Positions 9,090 to 15,436 of a stretch of DNA of 64,000 bases are shown piece after piece. The DNA is from Lachnospiraceae bacterium (GTDB lineage: Bacteria; Bacillota; Clostridia; Lachnospirales; Lachnospiraceae): the NCBI GenBank assembly GCA_017463255.1, contig JAFTPP010000032.1, positions 496,001 through 560,000 of the forward strand. Reading direction: 5' to 3'. Positions within the stretch are counted from its first letter, which is position 1, and each line of letters opens with the position of its first letter. The notes beneath the pieces are model-generated. The model made no database searches, was not told where the DNA came from, and saw only the letters and a program-made list of their open reading frames with translations. A program made the position numbers and the translations under genes.

Positions 9090-10409
9090 TTAAATCTGGG
9101 ATACTACAAAGATATCGTAAATTGCATTGATTGCTGTTTCAAAGTCTTCATTTTTAACACCGATAATAATATTTAACTCAGAAGAACCCTGATCAATCAT
9201 CTTAACGTTTACATTAACATGGGCAAGGGCTGAGAAAATTCTTCCGGCTGTACCTCTTGTTGCCTTCATACCACGGCCTACTACTGCAATTAATGCAAGG
9301 TCGCTTTCTAAATCAATACTATCAGGCTGTACTGCTTTATATAAACCGGAAATAACACTCTGTTCTTTTTCTTCAAATTCATCCTGATGAACAATCACTG
9401 TCATGGTATCAATACCTGATGGCATATGTTCAAATGAAATGCTGTTATCTTCAAACACTTCCAGCACCTTGCGGCCGAAACCGATTTCAGAATTCATCAT
9501 GTCCTTTTCAATGCTAACAGCACAGAATCCTTTTTTACCGGCAATACCTGTAATAGTATATTTTGATTTCTGAAGTGTGTTTTCTACAATCCATGTTCCG
9601 TTGTCTTCCGGACGGTTCGTATTACGGATATTAATCGGAATACCAGCCTTACGTACTGGGAAAATAGCATCTTCATGGAGAACACTTGCTCCCATATATG
9701 CAAGCTCACGGAGTTCACGGTAAGTAATAGTATCAATGCCTTCCGGATTTTTAATAATTCTCGGGTCAGCAACAAGGAATCCTGAAACGTCTGTCCAGTT
9801 TTCATATACATCCGCTTTTACGGCTTTTGCTACAATAGAACCTGTAATATCAGAACCACCTCTGGAAAAAGTCTTAACTTTTCCGTCAGGAAGTGAACCG
9901 TAGAATCCCGGAATTACCGCACGTTCTACATTTTCCAGTCTCTTTGACAATAATGCATCTGTGGTATCTGCATCAAAATTTCCATCTTCATCAAAACGGA
10001 TGGTATCTGCCGGGTCAATAAACTCAACCCCAAGATAATTTGCCATAATAATACCATTTAAGTATTCACCACGGCTTGCCGCATAGTTGTCACCGGCTTT
10101 TGCCTTAAAATTCTTTTCAATTACTTTAAACTCGTCTGCAAGAGATAAATCAAGTTTTAATCCGTCAATAATTCCCTGATAACGTTCTGAAATCTTTGCT
10201 AATAATGCGGAAAAATCTTTTTCTTCTTCTGCAAGAGCATAGCACTGATATAACATATCAGTAACTTTAGTATCCTTGCTGTCTCTTTTTCCCGGCGCAG
10301 ATGGTACCACATATCTTCTGTCCTTATCTGCACGAATGATTTTTCCTACTTTTTCAAACTGTTCTGCACTTGCTAATGAGCTTCCGCCAAATTTTACTAC
10401 TTTTTTCAT
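9090..10409 (-). CDS. lysC: Aspartate kinase
   Basis: 439 aa. N-terminal VVKFGGSSLA (residues 4-13) is the amino-acid kinase phosphate-binding signature; FSRGGSDITGSIVAKA is the aspartokinase substrate region. The last about 140 residues form tandem ACT domains (EIGFGRKVLEVFEDN and VVGRGMKATRGTAGRIFSAL). It phosphorylates aspartate, the entry step to lysine, threonine and methionine. It starts 2 nt after the upstream homoserine-kinase-like gene and ends the ACT-hom-thrB-like-lysC operon. ACT domains imply feedback inhibition; which end product inhibits cannot be told. The length is that of the monofunctional ACT-containing class. Confidence 0.95.
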   Translation of the reverse strand: MKKVVKFGGSSLASAEQFEKVGKIIRADKDRRYVVPSAPGKRDSKDTKVTDMLYQCYALAEEEKDFSALLAKISERYQGIIDGLKLDLSLADEFKVIEKNFKAKAGDNYAASRGEYLNGIIMANYLGVEFIDPADTIRFDEDGNFDADTTDALLSKRLENVERAVIPGFYGSLPDGKVKTFSRGGSDITGSIVAKAVKADVYENWTDVSGFLVADPRIIKNPEGIDTITYRELRELAYMGASVLHEDAIFPVRKAGIPINIRNTNRPEDNGTWIVENTLQKSKYTITGIAGKKGFCAVSIEKDMMNSEIGFGRKVLEVFEDNSISFEHMPSGIDTMTVIVHQDEFEEKEQSVISGLYKAVQPDSIDLESDLALIAVVGRGMKATRGTAGRIFSALAHVNVNVKMIDQGSSELNIIIGVKNEDFETAINAIYDIFVVSQI

Positions 10410-10411
10410 GA

Positions 10412-11620
10412 TTACTCTTCTATCTCCAATAATTTATTGATTAATTGATATCCTTTTTCTACTACGTTACCACTTTCCATGGCATCTTTTTCACAGTATG
10501 ACCAGGAATGATTTTCCGGCTTCGTACTGTCATATAAAAGATATGGTATGGCATCTGCCGTGTGGGTTCTTAAACGCACCGGCGTTGGATGGTCCGGTAA
10601 TACCAACATACGGAAATCCACGCCTTCATGTGACAGCTGCTCCACAAGCGGTCCGATTACCTTCTCATCAATCTGCTCGATGGCAGAAACCTTTCTCTCG
10701 TAACTTCCCTGATGCCCCATTTCGTCAGGAGCCTCAATGTGAATATATGCAAAGTCATATCCTTCTTTTAAAAGACCATCCACTGCAGCCTGCATTTTGC
10801 CGGTATAATTGGTATGAAGGCCTCCGTTTGCTCCCTCTACGTTAGCAACGCCCATATTGGCACCTACAGCTATTCCTTTTAACAGGTCAACTGCGGAAAT
10901 CATAAGACCCTTTTTACCGGTCTTTTCTTCAAAAGAAGATAACATAGGTTTTGTTCCTGCTCCCCAGAACCAACAACAGTTGGCAGGATTTAACCCTTTT
11001 TTCTTACGTTCCACATTAATGGGATGATTCACTAAGATATCGTAGCTTTTTTTCATCATATAACGAAGCTTTTCATCCTGAGGTAAGTGTTGACCGATGG
11101 TCTGTGTTAATACATCATGGGGTTGTACAAGATCAATCACTTCACCCTTATCCCAGATAAGGCAATGGCGATAGCTTGTCCCTACATAAAACTGATATGT
11201 AGCATCTGATAATTCCTTTGCAACTGCTTCTAAAAGCACTGCACATTCTTCGGTACTGATTTCTCCTGAACTGTGGTCGATGATTGTTTTTTCTTCGAAC
11301 ACTTCTTCCTCTTCGGAAATGGTTACGATATTACAACGGAGTGCAATATCTGTATCCTTCATAGGAACACCGATACTCAGTGCTTCTAATGGTGAACGTC
11401 CCGAATAATAAACCTGCGGGTCATATCCCAATACAGAAAGATTTGCTGTATCAGACCCCGGCTTCATTCCCTTTGGAATGGTATTTACCATACCGATATG
11501 GGATTTTTTGCTTAACTCATCAAGATTCTTAGTCTTTGCATACTCGATTGGCGTTTTCCCGGAAAGCTCAGCAATGGGTTCGTCCGCCATTCCGTCTCCA
11601 AGTACAATAATATATTTCAT
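10412..11620 (-). CDS. Phosphoglycerate-mutase-like probable homoserine kinase (TIGR02535/ApgM family)
   Basis: 402 aa of the alkaline-phosphatase-fold, cofactor-independent phosphoglycerate mutase family. Metal-site motifs: VLGDGMADEP at residue 5, MKPGSDTANLSVLGYDP near residue 60, and the C-terminal IHIEAPDEMGHQG and LPDHPTPVRLRTH. No GHMP-type thrB is seen, and the gene sits between homoserine dehydrogenase and aspartate kinase. Family knowledge names this subgroup a proposed homoserine kinase, so it probably supplies the missing step of threonine synthesis. Start chosen at ATG 11620, because AAAGGAAAGG lies 8 nt upstream; a TTG further out lacks an RBS. A true glycolytic mutase remains possible. 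Confidence 0.85.
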   Translation of the reverse strand: MKYIIVLGDGMADEPIAELSGKTPIEYAKTKNLDELSKKSHIGMVNTIPKGMKPGSDTANLSVLGYDPQVYYSGRSPLEALSIGVPMKDTDIALRCNIVTISEEEEVFEEKTIIDHSSGEISTEECAVLLEAVAKELSDATYQFYVGTSYRHCLIWDKGEVIDLVQPHDVLTQTIGQHLPQDEKLRYMMKKSYDILVNHPINVERKKKGLNPANCCWFWGAGTKPMLSSFEEKTGKKGLMISAVDLLKGIAVGANMGVANVEGANGGLHTNYTGKMQAAVDGLLKEGYDFAYIHIEAPDEMGHQGSYERKVSAIEQIDEKVIGPLVEQLSHEGVDFRMLVLPDHPTPVRLRTHTADAIPYLLYDSTKPENHSWSYCEKDAMESGNVVEKGYQLINKLLEIEE

Positions 11621-11644
11621 GACTAATGCCTTTCCTTTACGCAA

Positions 11645-12841
11645 CTACTCAACGCGGATTACACTTACTGCTTCTACTTTTTCTGCAGCAGCTTTTATTT
11701 CTTTTTCACTCATTACTTCTGTAATGAATCCACACTCGCCTGCAATACCGCCATCGATAAAGCAAACCTTACCAAATGCTTCTTCAACAGCCTTTGCATC
11801 TTTCTTAGTACGTACAAAGAATTTTCTCTTTGCATCAGCTAAGTCAGAAAGAGTAATTTCACCTTCCTGCCAGCCGCAGTATAATGGATTTCCAAGATTC
11901 TTAGCAGCTTCAATGATATCAGATACAACAGCACTTGCTGTGGGGAGTTTTCCTGCTCCGCTTCCATAGAACATAACATCATTTAATGTATTACCATGAA
12001 CCAGAATTCCATTGAATACATCATTTACTGCATATAACGGATGTTCAGAAAAAATCATAAACGGAGCAACAAGTGCATATACTTTTCCGTCTACATCGCT
12101 ACTCTTACCAAAAAGCTTAATGGTTGCACCGGCTTTTTTTGCATAAGCAAAATCTTCTGAAGAAATCTTAGTAATACCTTCTGTATGAACCGTTTTAAAA
12201 TCCACTGTCTTTCCGTAAGCTATGGATGATAAAATAGCAATTTTTCTTGCCGCATCATGTCCTTCAATATCTGCTGTAGGATCTGCTTCTGCGTAGCCTT
12301 TTGCCTGTGCTTCTTTTAACACATCTGCAAAGTCAGAACCTTCACGTTCCATTTTGGTTAAGATAAAGTTTGTTGTACCGTTTAAGATACCTGTAATGCT
12401 TTCAACCTTTTCAGGAGTTAAAGACTGGTTTAACGGACGGATAATCGGAATACCGCCGCCAACACTTGCTTCAAATAAATAATTACAGTTATTCTCTTTT
12501 GCAATCTTCATTAACTCAGGACCAAATTCTGCTACAACAGCCTTATTGGAAGTACATACACTCTTTCCTGCCTCTAAAGCACGTCTTGTGAAATCATATG
12601 CAGGTTTTGTACCGCCCATAGCTTCACACACAATATTCACTTCAGGGTCATTTACGATTACATTATAGTCATCTGTTACCAAAGCTTCATACGGATCTCC
12701 CGGAAACTTTCTTAAATCAAGAATATGTTTTACCTGAATGGAATCCCCCATTCTAGCCTCGATTAACTCTTTATTTGTCATAATTACTTCCACGATACCG
12801 CTTCCTACTGTACCGTATCCTAAAACTGCCACATTAATCAT
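11645..12841 (-). CDS. hom: Homoserine dehydrogenase
   Basis: 398 aa. The N-terminal NAD(P)-binding motif is VAVLGYGTVGSG (residues 4-15). Catalytic-domain signatures are ASVGGGIPIIRPL, ILNGTTNFILTKM and GYAEADPTADIEGHDAARK. It reduces aspartate semialdehyde to homoserine. The C-terminal about 60 residues are a short region (FVRTKKDAKAVEEAFGK ... VEAVSVIRVE) that resembles a reduced ACT domain, and the protein is slightly shorter than common Gram-positive Hom proteins. Start at ATG 12841 is supported by AGGAG 8 nt upstream. It follows the ACT-domain gene by 37 nt in the same operon. Confidence 0.95.
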   Translation of the reverse strand: MINVAVLGYGTVGSGIVEVIMTNKELIEARMGDSIQVKHILDLRKFPGDPYEALVTDDYNVIVNDPEVNIVCEAMGGTKPAYDFTRRALEAGKSVCTSNKAVVAEFGPELMKIAKENNCNYLFEASVGGGIPIIRPLNQSLTPEKVESITGILNGTTNFILTKMEREGSDFADVLKEAQAKGYAEADPTADIEGHDAARKIAILSSIAYGKTVDFKTVHTEGITKISSEDFAYAKKAGATIKLFGKSSDVDGKVYALVAPFMIFSEHPLYAVNDVFNGILVHGNTLNDVMFYGSGAGKLPTASAVVSDIIEAAKNLGNPLYCGWQEGEITLSDLADAKRKFFVRTKKDAKAVEEAFGKVCFIDGGIAGECGFITEVMSEKEIKAAAEKVEAVSVIRVE

Positions 12842-12878
12842 GTCTCTTTCTCCTATCTTTAGCTTTCGCATCATTCAC

Positions 12879-13322
12879 TTATTCTTTTGCAATTACTTTA
12901 ACATGGTGAACGCCCTGGGTTCGTTCCATATTCTCAATCATTTGGGACATATCTCCCGTAGTAGGTAACACCTGAACGCTTAAGCTTAAGGATGCTACTC
13001 CGTTAATGGGAATACTCTGATGAATGGTAAGGATATTGGCTCCGCACATTGCAATCAGCTTTAAAACATCTGACAAAAGTCCCGGCTCATCATCCATTTG
13101 AAAGGTTAAAGTAAGTGTGGTTCCTTCCGCCGTATCGTGAAAGGGAAAAATATCATCTTTGTACTTATAAAATGAGCTTCGACTGATTCCCACTCTGTCA
13201 ACAGCTTCCTGTACGGAATCCACTTTTTCAGAATCAATCAGTTTTTTTGCATCTACAACTTTTAACAACACTTCCGGCAACGCTCTTTGCTTGACTACAT
13301 AGTATCCGGACGACTCTGCCAT
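12879..13322 (-). CDS. ACT domain protein, UPF0735/PheB-like
   Basis: 147 aa. N-terminal about 70 residues hold a helix-turn-helix-like segment (SVQEAVDRVGISRSSFYKYKD), followed by an ACT domain (about 72-145: TLTLTFQMDDEPGLLSDVLKLI ... GANILTIHQSIP). This matches UPF0735/PheB proteins found next to hom/thr genes in Firmicutes. A regulatory, amino-acid-sensing role is likely, but DNA binding is unproven. It is first in the operon with hom, the homoserine-kinase-like gene and lysC. AAAGGAG lies 9 nt before the ATG. The 160-nt gap upstream has no T-box-like leader and only a weak promoter candidate. Confidence 0.9.
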   Translation of the reverse strand: MAESSGYYVVKQRALPEVLLKVVDAKKLIDSEKVDSVQEAVDRVGISRSSFYKYKDDIFPFHDTAEGTTLTLTFQMDDEPGLLSDVLKLIAMCGANILTIHQSIPINGVASLSLSVQVLPTTGDMSQMIENMERTQGVHHVKVIAKE

Positions 13323-13482
13323 GAAAATCCGCTCCTTTTATGACCGATTCTTCAACTGTTCTTCCACCAAACACATTTGTTTTTACTTGTCGTTCTGTGA
13401 AAGACATTTGTTTGTCACCGTGATACAGTTTAGCATATTACACAAATTACCGCAACCATTTTTGTGTATTTATTTCAATACA

Positions 13483-13851
13483 TTACTTTTTCATCTTCGG
13501 GTCAAAAATCAGACTCGCCAGATATCCAAAAATCAGTGCAGCACTGGTTCCCGCTGCAGCCGCCTTAAAGCCACCTGTAAAAAGACCAATAAACCCTTGT
13601 GAATCTACAGCTTCTTTTACCCCTTTCATCAAGTTGTTCCCAAAACCAAGAAGGGGTACTGTTGCTCCCGCACCGGCAAACTCCTGAAATGGTTCATAAA
13701 GATTAAGGGCACTGATAACAGCACCTAAGCACACAATCAAAACCATGACTCTTGCTGGCATCATCTTCGTTTTTTCCATAAGGAGCTGGGCTAACATACA
13801 GATTGCTCCGCCTACCCAAAACGCATTAAAATATGTGAAAAAAATGTCCAT
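13483..13851 (-). CDS. spoVAE: Stage V sporulation protein AE
   Basis: 122 aa, membrane protein with four hydrophobic segments. It carries SpoVAE hallmarks: FWVGGAICMLAQLLMEKTK near the N-terminus, NLYEPFQEFAGAGATVPLLGFG in the middle and GLFTGGFKAAAAGTSAALIFG near the end. Family knowledge: SpoVA proteins form the inner-spore-membrane route for dipicolinic acid. The ATG at 13851 is fixed by GGAGG exactly 6 T before it. That RBS lies inside a terminator-like hairpin, and a sigma-G-like promoter precedes it (13852-13909). It stands alone here instead of next to spoVAC and spoVAD; spoVAD is 8 kb away. Confidence 0.92.
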   Translation of the reverse strand: MDIFFTYFNAFWVGGAICMLAQLLMEKTKMMPARVMVLIVCLGAVISALNLYEPFQEFAGAGATVPLLGFGNNLMKGVKEAVDSQGFIGLFTGGFKAAAAGTSAALIFGYLASLIFDPKMKK

Positions 13852-13909
13852 AAAAAACCTCCGCACACATTATGATTATTTAGTATGCGAAGGTTTCTGT
13901 TTTTTATTC
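13852..13909 (-). promoter_or_regulatory. Nested terminator hairpin, sigma-G-like promoter and RBS of spoVAE
   Basis: Minus strand, in order: GAATA (-35-like, 13905-13909), 17 nt, CATACTA (-10-like, 13881-13887). This fits the sigma-G consensus GNATR/CATNNTA. A hairpin has 5' arm AACCTTCGCA (13886-13895) and 3' arm TGCGGAGGTT (13856-13865): 10 bp with one G-U and a 20-nt loop, then a T-run and the ATG. The 3' arm contains the GGAGG RBS. A sigma-G transcript would start in the loop and lack the 5' arm. The aroK stop is 1 nt upstream of the element. Confidence 0.6.
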
Positions 13910-13910
13910 T

Positions 13911-14423
13911 TTATACAATTTCGAGACTTTTTGCTATCATATCCACTATTTCACGGATTTCTTTATCCTCACAGGGACATACAATGTCTGCATATCTTTC
14001 ATATAATGGAGCTCTTTCATCGTACAGCTCTTTCAAGGTCTGTCCCGGTTTCATTGCGACTCCCCTGCCACGCAAGTCTCCCACACGATGTTCAATGGTT
14101 TCAAAAGGAAGTTTTAAATAAATCACCGTTCCCTGTTCTTTCAGGCTCTGCATTGCATTTAGTCCGTAAACCGCACTGCCTCCCGTAGCAAGCACCGTAT
14201 TAACCAAAATTAAGGACTCATTCACTTCATCTTCGATTCGGATAAATTCCTGCAATCCGTCTTCCATAAGAATCTGTTGTAAAAGCCTTTGGGTTCTTTC
14301 CTGAATAACCAAATCAGAATCCACAAATCTCATTCCCAGGCGCTTTGCAAGTACAACTCCTACCGTACTCTTTCCGGCTCCCGGCATTCCAATTAAAATA
14401 ATATTTTTCTTATTCGCCAACAT
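13911..14423 (-). CDS. aroK: Shikimate kinase
   Basis: 170 aa. P-loop [12 protein letters not shown] near residue 11; the shikimate-binding FVDSDLVIQ and the LATGGSAV motif follow. [11 protein letters not shown] is the lid region. It converts shikimate to shikimate-3-phosphate in aromatic amino acid synthesis. Start taken at ATG 14423, with GGAAGTG upstream; the gene overlaps the ridA stop by 14 nt, so translation is probably coupled. It is last of the TSCPD-unknown-ridA-aroK operon, and its RNA would end at the hairpin in front of spoVAE. Other aro genes are absent, while pheA is far away at 50.9 kb. Confidence 0.92.
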   Translation of the reverse strand: MLANKKNIILIGMPGAGKSTVGVVLAKRLGMRFVDSDLVIQERTQRLLQQILMEDGLQEFIRIEDEVNESLILVNTVLATGGSAVYGLNAMQSLKEQGTVIYLKLPFETIEHRVGDLRGRGVAMKPGQTLKELYDERAPLYERYADIVCPCEDKEIREIVDMIAKSLEIV

Positions 14424-14790
14424 AAGCAATCACTTCCACTTCACATAGCACATTCTTCGGAAGAGTTTTTACTGCAACGCAGCTTCTCGCCGGTTTCCCT
14501 GTAAAATATTTCTCATATACTCCGTTGAATTCTGCAAAATCATCCATATCAGCAAGAAAACATGTAGTCTTTACTACATTTTCAAAAGAGGTGCCTGCCT
14601 CTTTTAAAATCTCTCCCACATTTTTAATTGCTTGCTCTGCCTGAGCTGTAATATCCCCTGTTTCCAATTCACCGGTTTCGGGAATAATCGGAATCTGACC
14701 CGAAGCATATAACATCTTATCAATAATAATTCCCTGTGAATAAGGACCGATTGCCGCCGGTGCCTTAGGTGTACTTACTTTCTTTAACAT
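14410..14790 (-). CDS. ridA: RidA family enamine/imine deaminase
   Basis: 126 aa, the standard RidA length. Diagnostic stretches are [10 protein letters not shown] near residue 11, YASGQIPI and the C-terminal [25 protein letters not shown], including the conserved arginine and the CEVE strand that form the active site. Family knowledge: it hydrolyses reactive 2-aminoacrylate and related imines released by PLP enzymes. Start at ATG 14790 follows GGAGG with 7-nt spacing; the longer reading frame upstream lacks an RBS. It lies between an 80-residue unknown protein and aroK in one operon. Confidence 0.93.
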   Translation of the reverse strand: MLKKVSTPKAPAAIGPYSQGIIIDKMLYASGQIPIIPETGELETGDITAQAEQAIKNVGEILKEAGTSFENVVKTTCFLADMDDFAEFNGVYEKYFTGKPARSCVAVKTLPKNVLCEVEVIAYVGE

Positions 14791-14810
14791 ATTCTTTCCT
14801 CCGTTTTTCA

Positions 14811-15053
14811 TCAATCAATATCGTCTTCATCAAACTCAACTGTTACATAAAAACCTCTTGGATTTTCTGTAATATCCGTTACAATTCCCTCACGGGACTT
14901 TAATTGCTTATTAAACGGATAATTCCCTGACATGGCTAAAGACGGATCAATGGTATAATAATAATTACTTGGTAAAACGCCTTCCGTTACTGTAACCTTA
15001 TCGCCAATGGTAAGTAATCCCTGACGCTCCATTTTAAATTCCATTCTACGCAT
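14811..15053 (-). CDS. Conserved-looking 80-aa protein of unknown function
   Basis: I do not recognise this protein. It has 80 residues with a KOW/SH3-like feel: [14 protein letters not shown] at the start of the core and [25 protein letters not shown] at the end, separated by a tyrosine- and proline-rich loop. No signal peptide or membrane segment is seen. The ATG overlaps the stop of the TSCPD gene (TAATG), so translation is coupled, and AGAAGGG lies about 9 nt upstream. The tight packing in the operon supports it as a real gene. A small beta-barrel nucleic-acid or protein binder is a guess from the pattern only. Confidence 0.7.
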   Translation of the reverse strand: MRRMEFKMERQGLLTIGDKVTVTEGVLPSNYYYTIDPSLAMSGNYPFNKQLKSREGIVTDITENPRGFYVTVEFDEDDID

Positions 15054-15313
15054 TAGTTATTTCCCTTCTGTTCCATTGCAGCCTTTAATGCCAATGCAAG
15101 CTGATCAGGACAGGACGTGTTTTTAAATCCGCATTTTATTCCTTCACATCTCTTAATTACTTCCTCTGCATTCATTCCCTCTGTCAGTTTTGAAATCCCC
15201 TGAAGATTACCATTGCAGCCACCTAAAAACGATACATTCTTAACAATATCCCCATCCAGTTCAAAGGTAATCTGACTTGAGCAGGTTCCCTTTGTTTTAT
15301 ATACATAAGCCAT
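15053..15313 (-). CDS. TIGR03905 family TSCPD domain protein
   Basis: 86 aa. It carries the family name motif as NTSCPDQLALAL near residue 66, plus GTCSSQITFELDG and FLGGCNGNLQGISKL. Cysteines at about 10, 33, 56, 61 and 68 resemble the cysteine-rich tail of adenosylcobalamin-dependent ribonucleotide reductases, where the TSCPD domain is also found. As a stand-alone protein its function is unknown; metal or redox binding is plausible. It is the first gene of the operon, with GGGAGGA as RBS and a strong promoter at 15354-15382. Family assignment is firm. Confidence 0.88.
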   Translation of the reverse strand: MAYVYKTKGTCSSQITFELDGDIVKNVSFLGGCNGNLQGISKLTEGMNAEEVIKRCEGIKCGFKNTSCPDQLALALKAAMEQKGNN

Positions 15314-15353
15314 AGTATTTTAATCCTCCCATCTGTTTGTATACGACTTTTTT

Positions 15354-15382
15354 ATTGTATACTCTATCCCTTTTTATTTCAA
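15354..15382 (-). promoter_or_regulatory. SigA-type promoter of the TSCPD-ridA-aroK operon
   Basis: Minus-strand TTGAAA (5/6), 17-nt spacer, TACAAT (5/6), about 40 nt upstream of the first start codon. Same hexamers and spacing as the scfA promoter. Confidence 0.75.
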
Positions 15383-15390
15383 GAGCCAAA

Positions 15391-15422
15391 CATAAAGCAA
15401 GCCCCTTTTATAAGGAGCCTGC
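15391..15422 (-). terminator. Terminator of the pullulanase gene
   Basis: Minus-strand stem GCAGGCTCCTT / AAGGGGCTTGC (11 bp, two G-U pairs) with a 4-nt loop, followed by TTTATG. It lies 14 nt past the pullulanase stop codon. Confidence 0.8.
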
Positions 15423-15436
15423 CTGCTTAACTAAGT

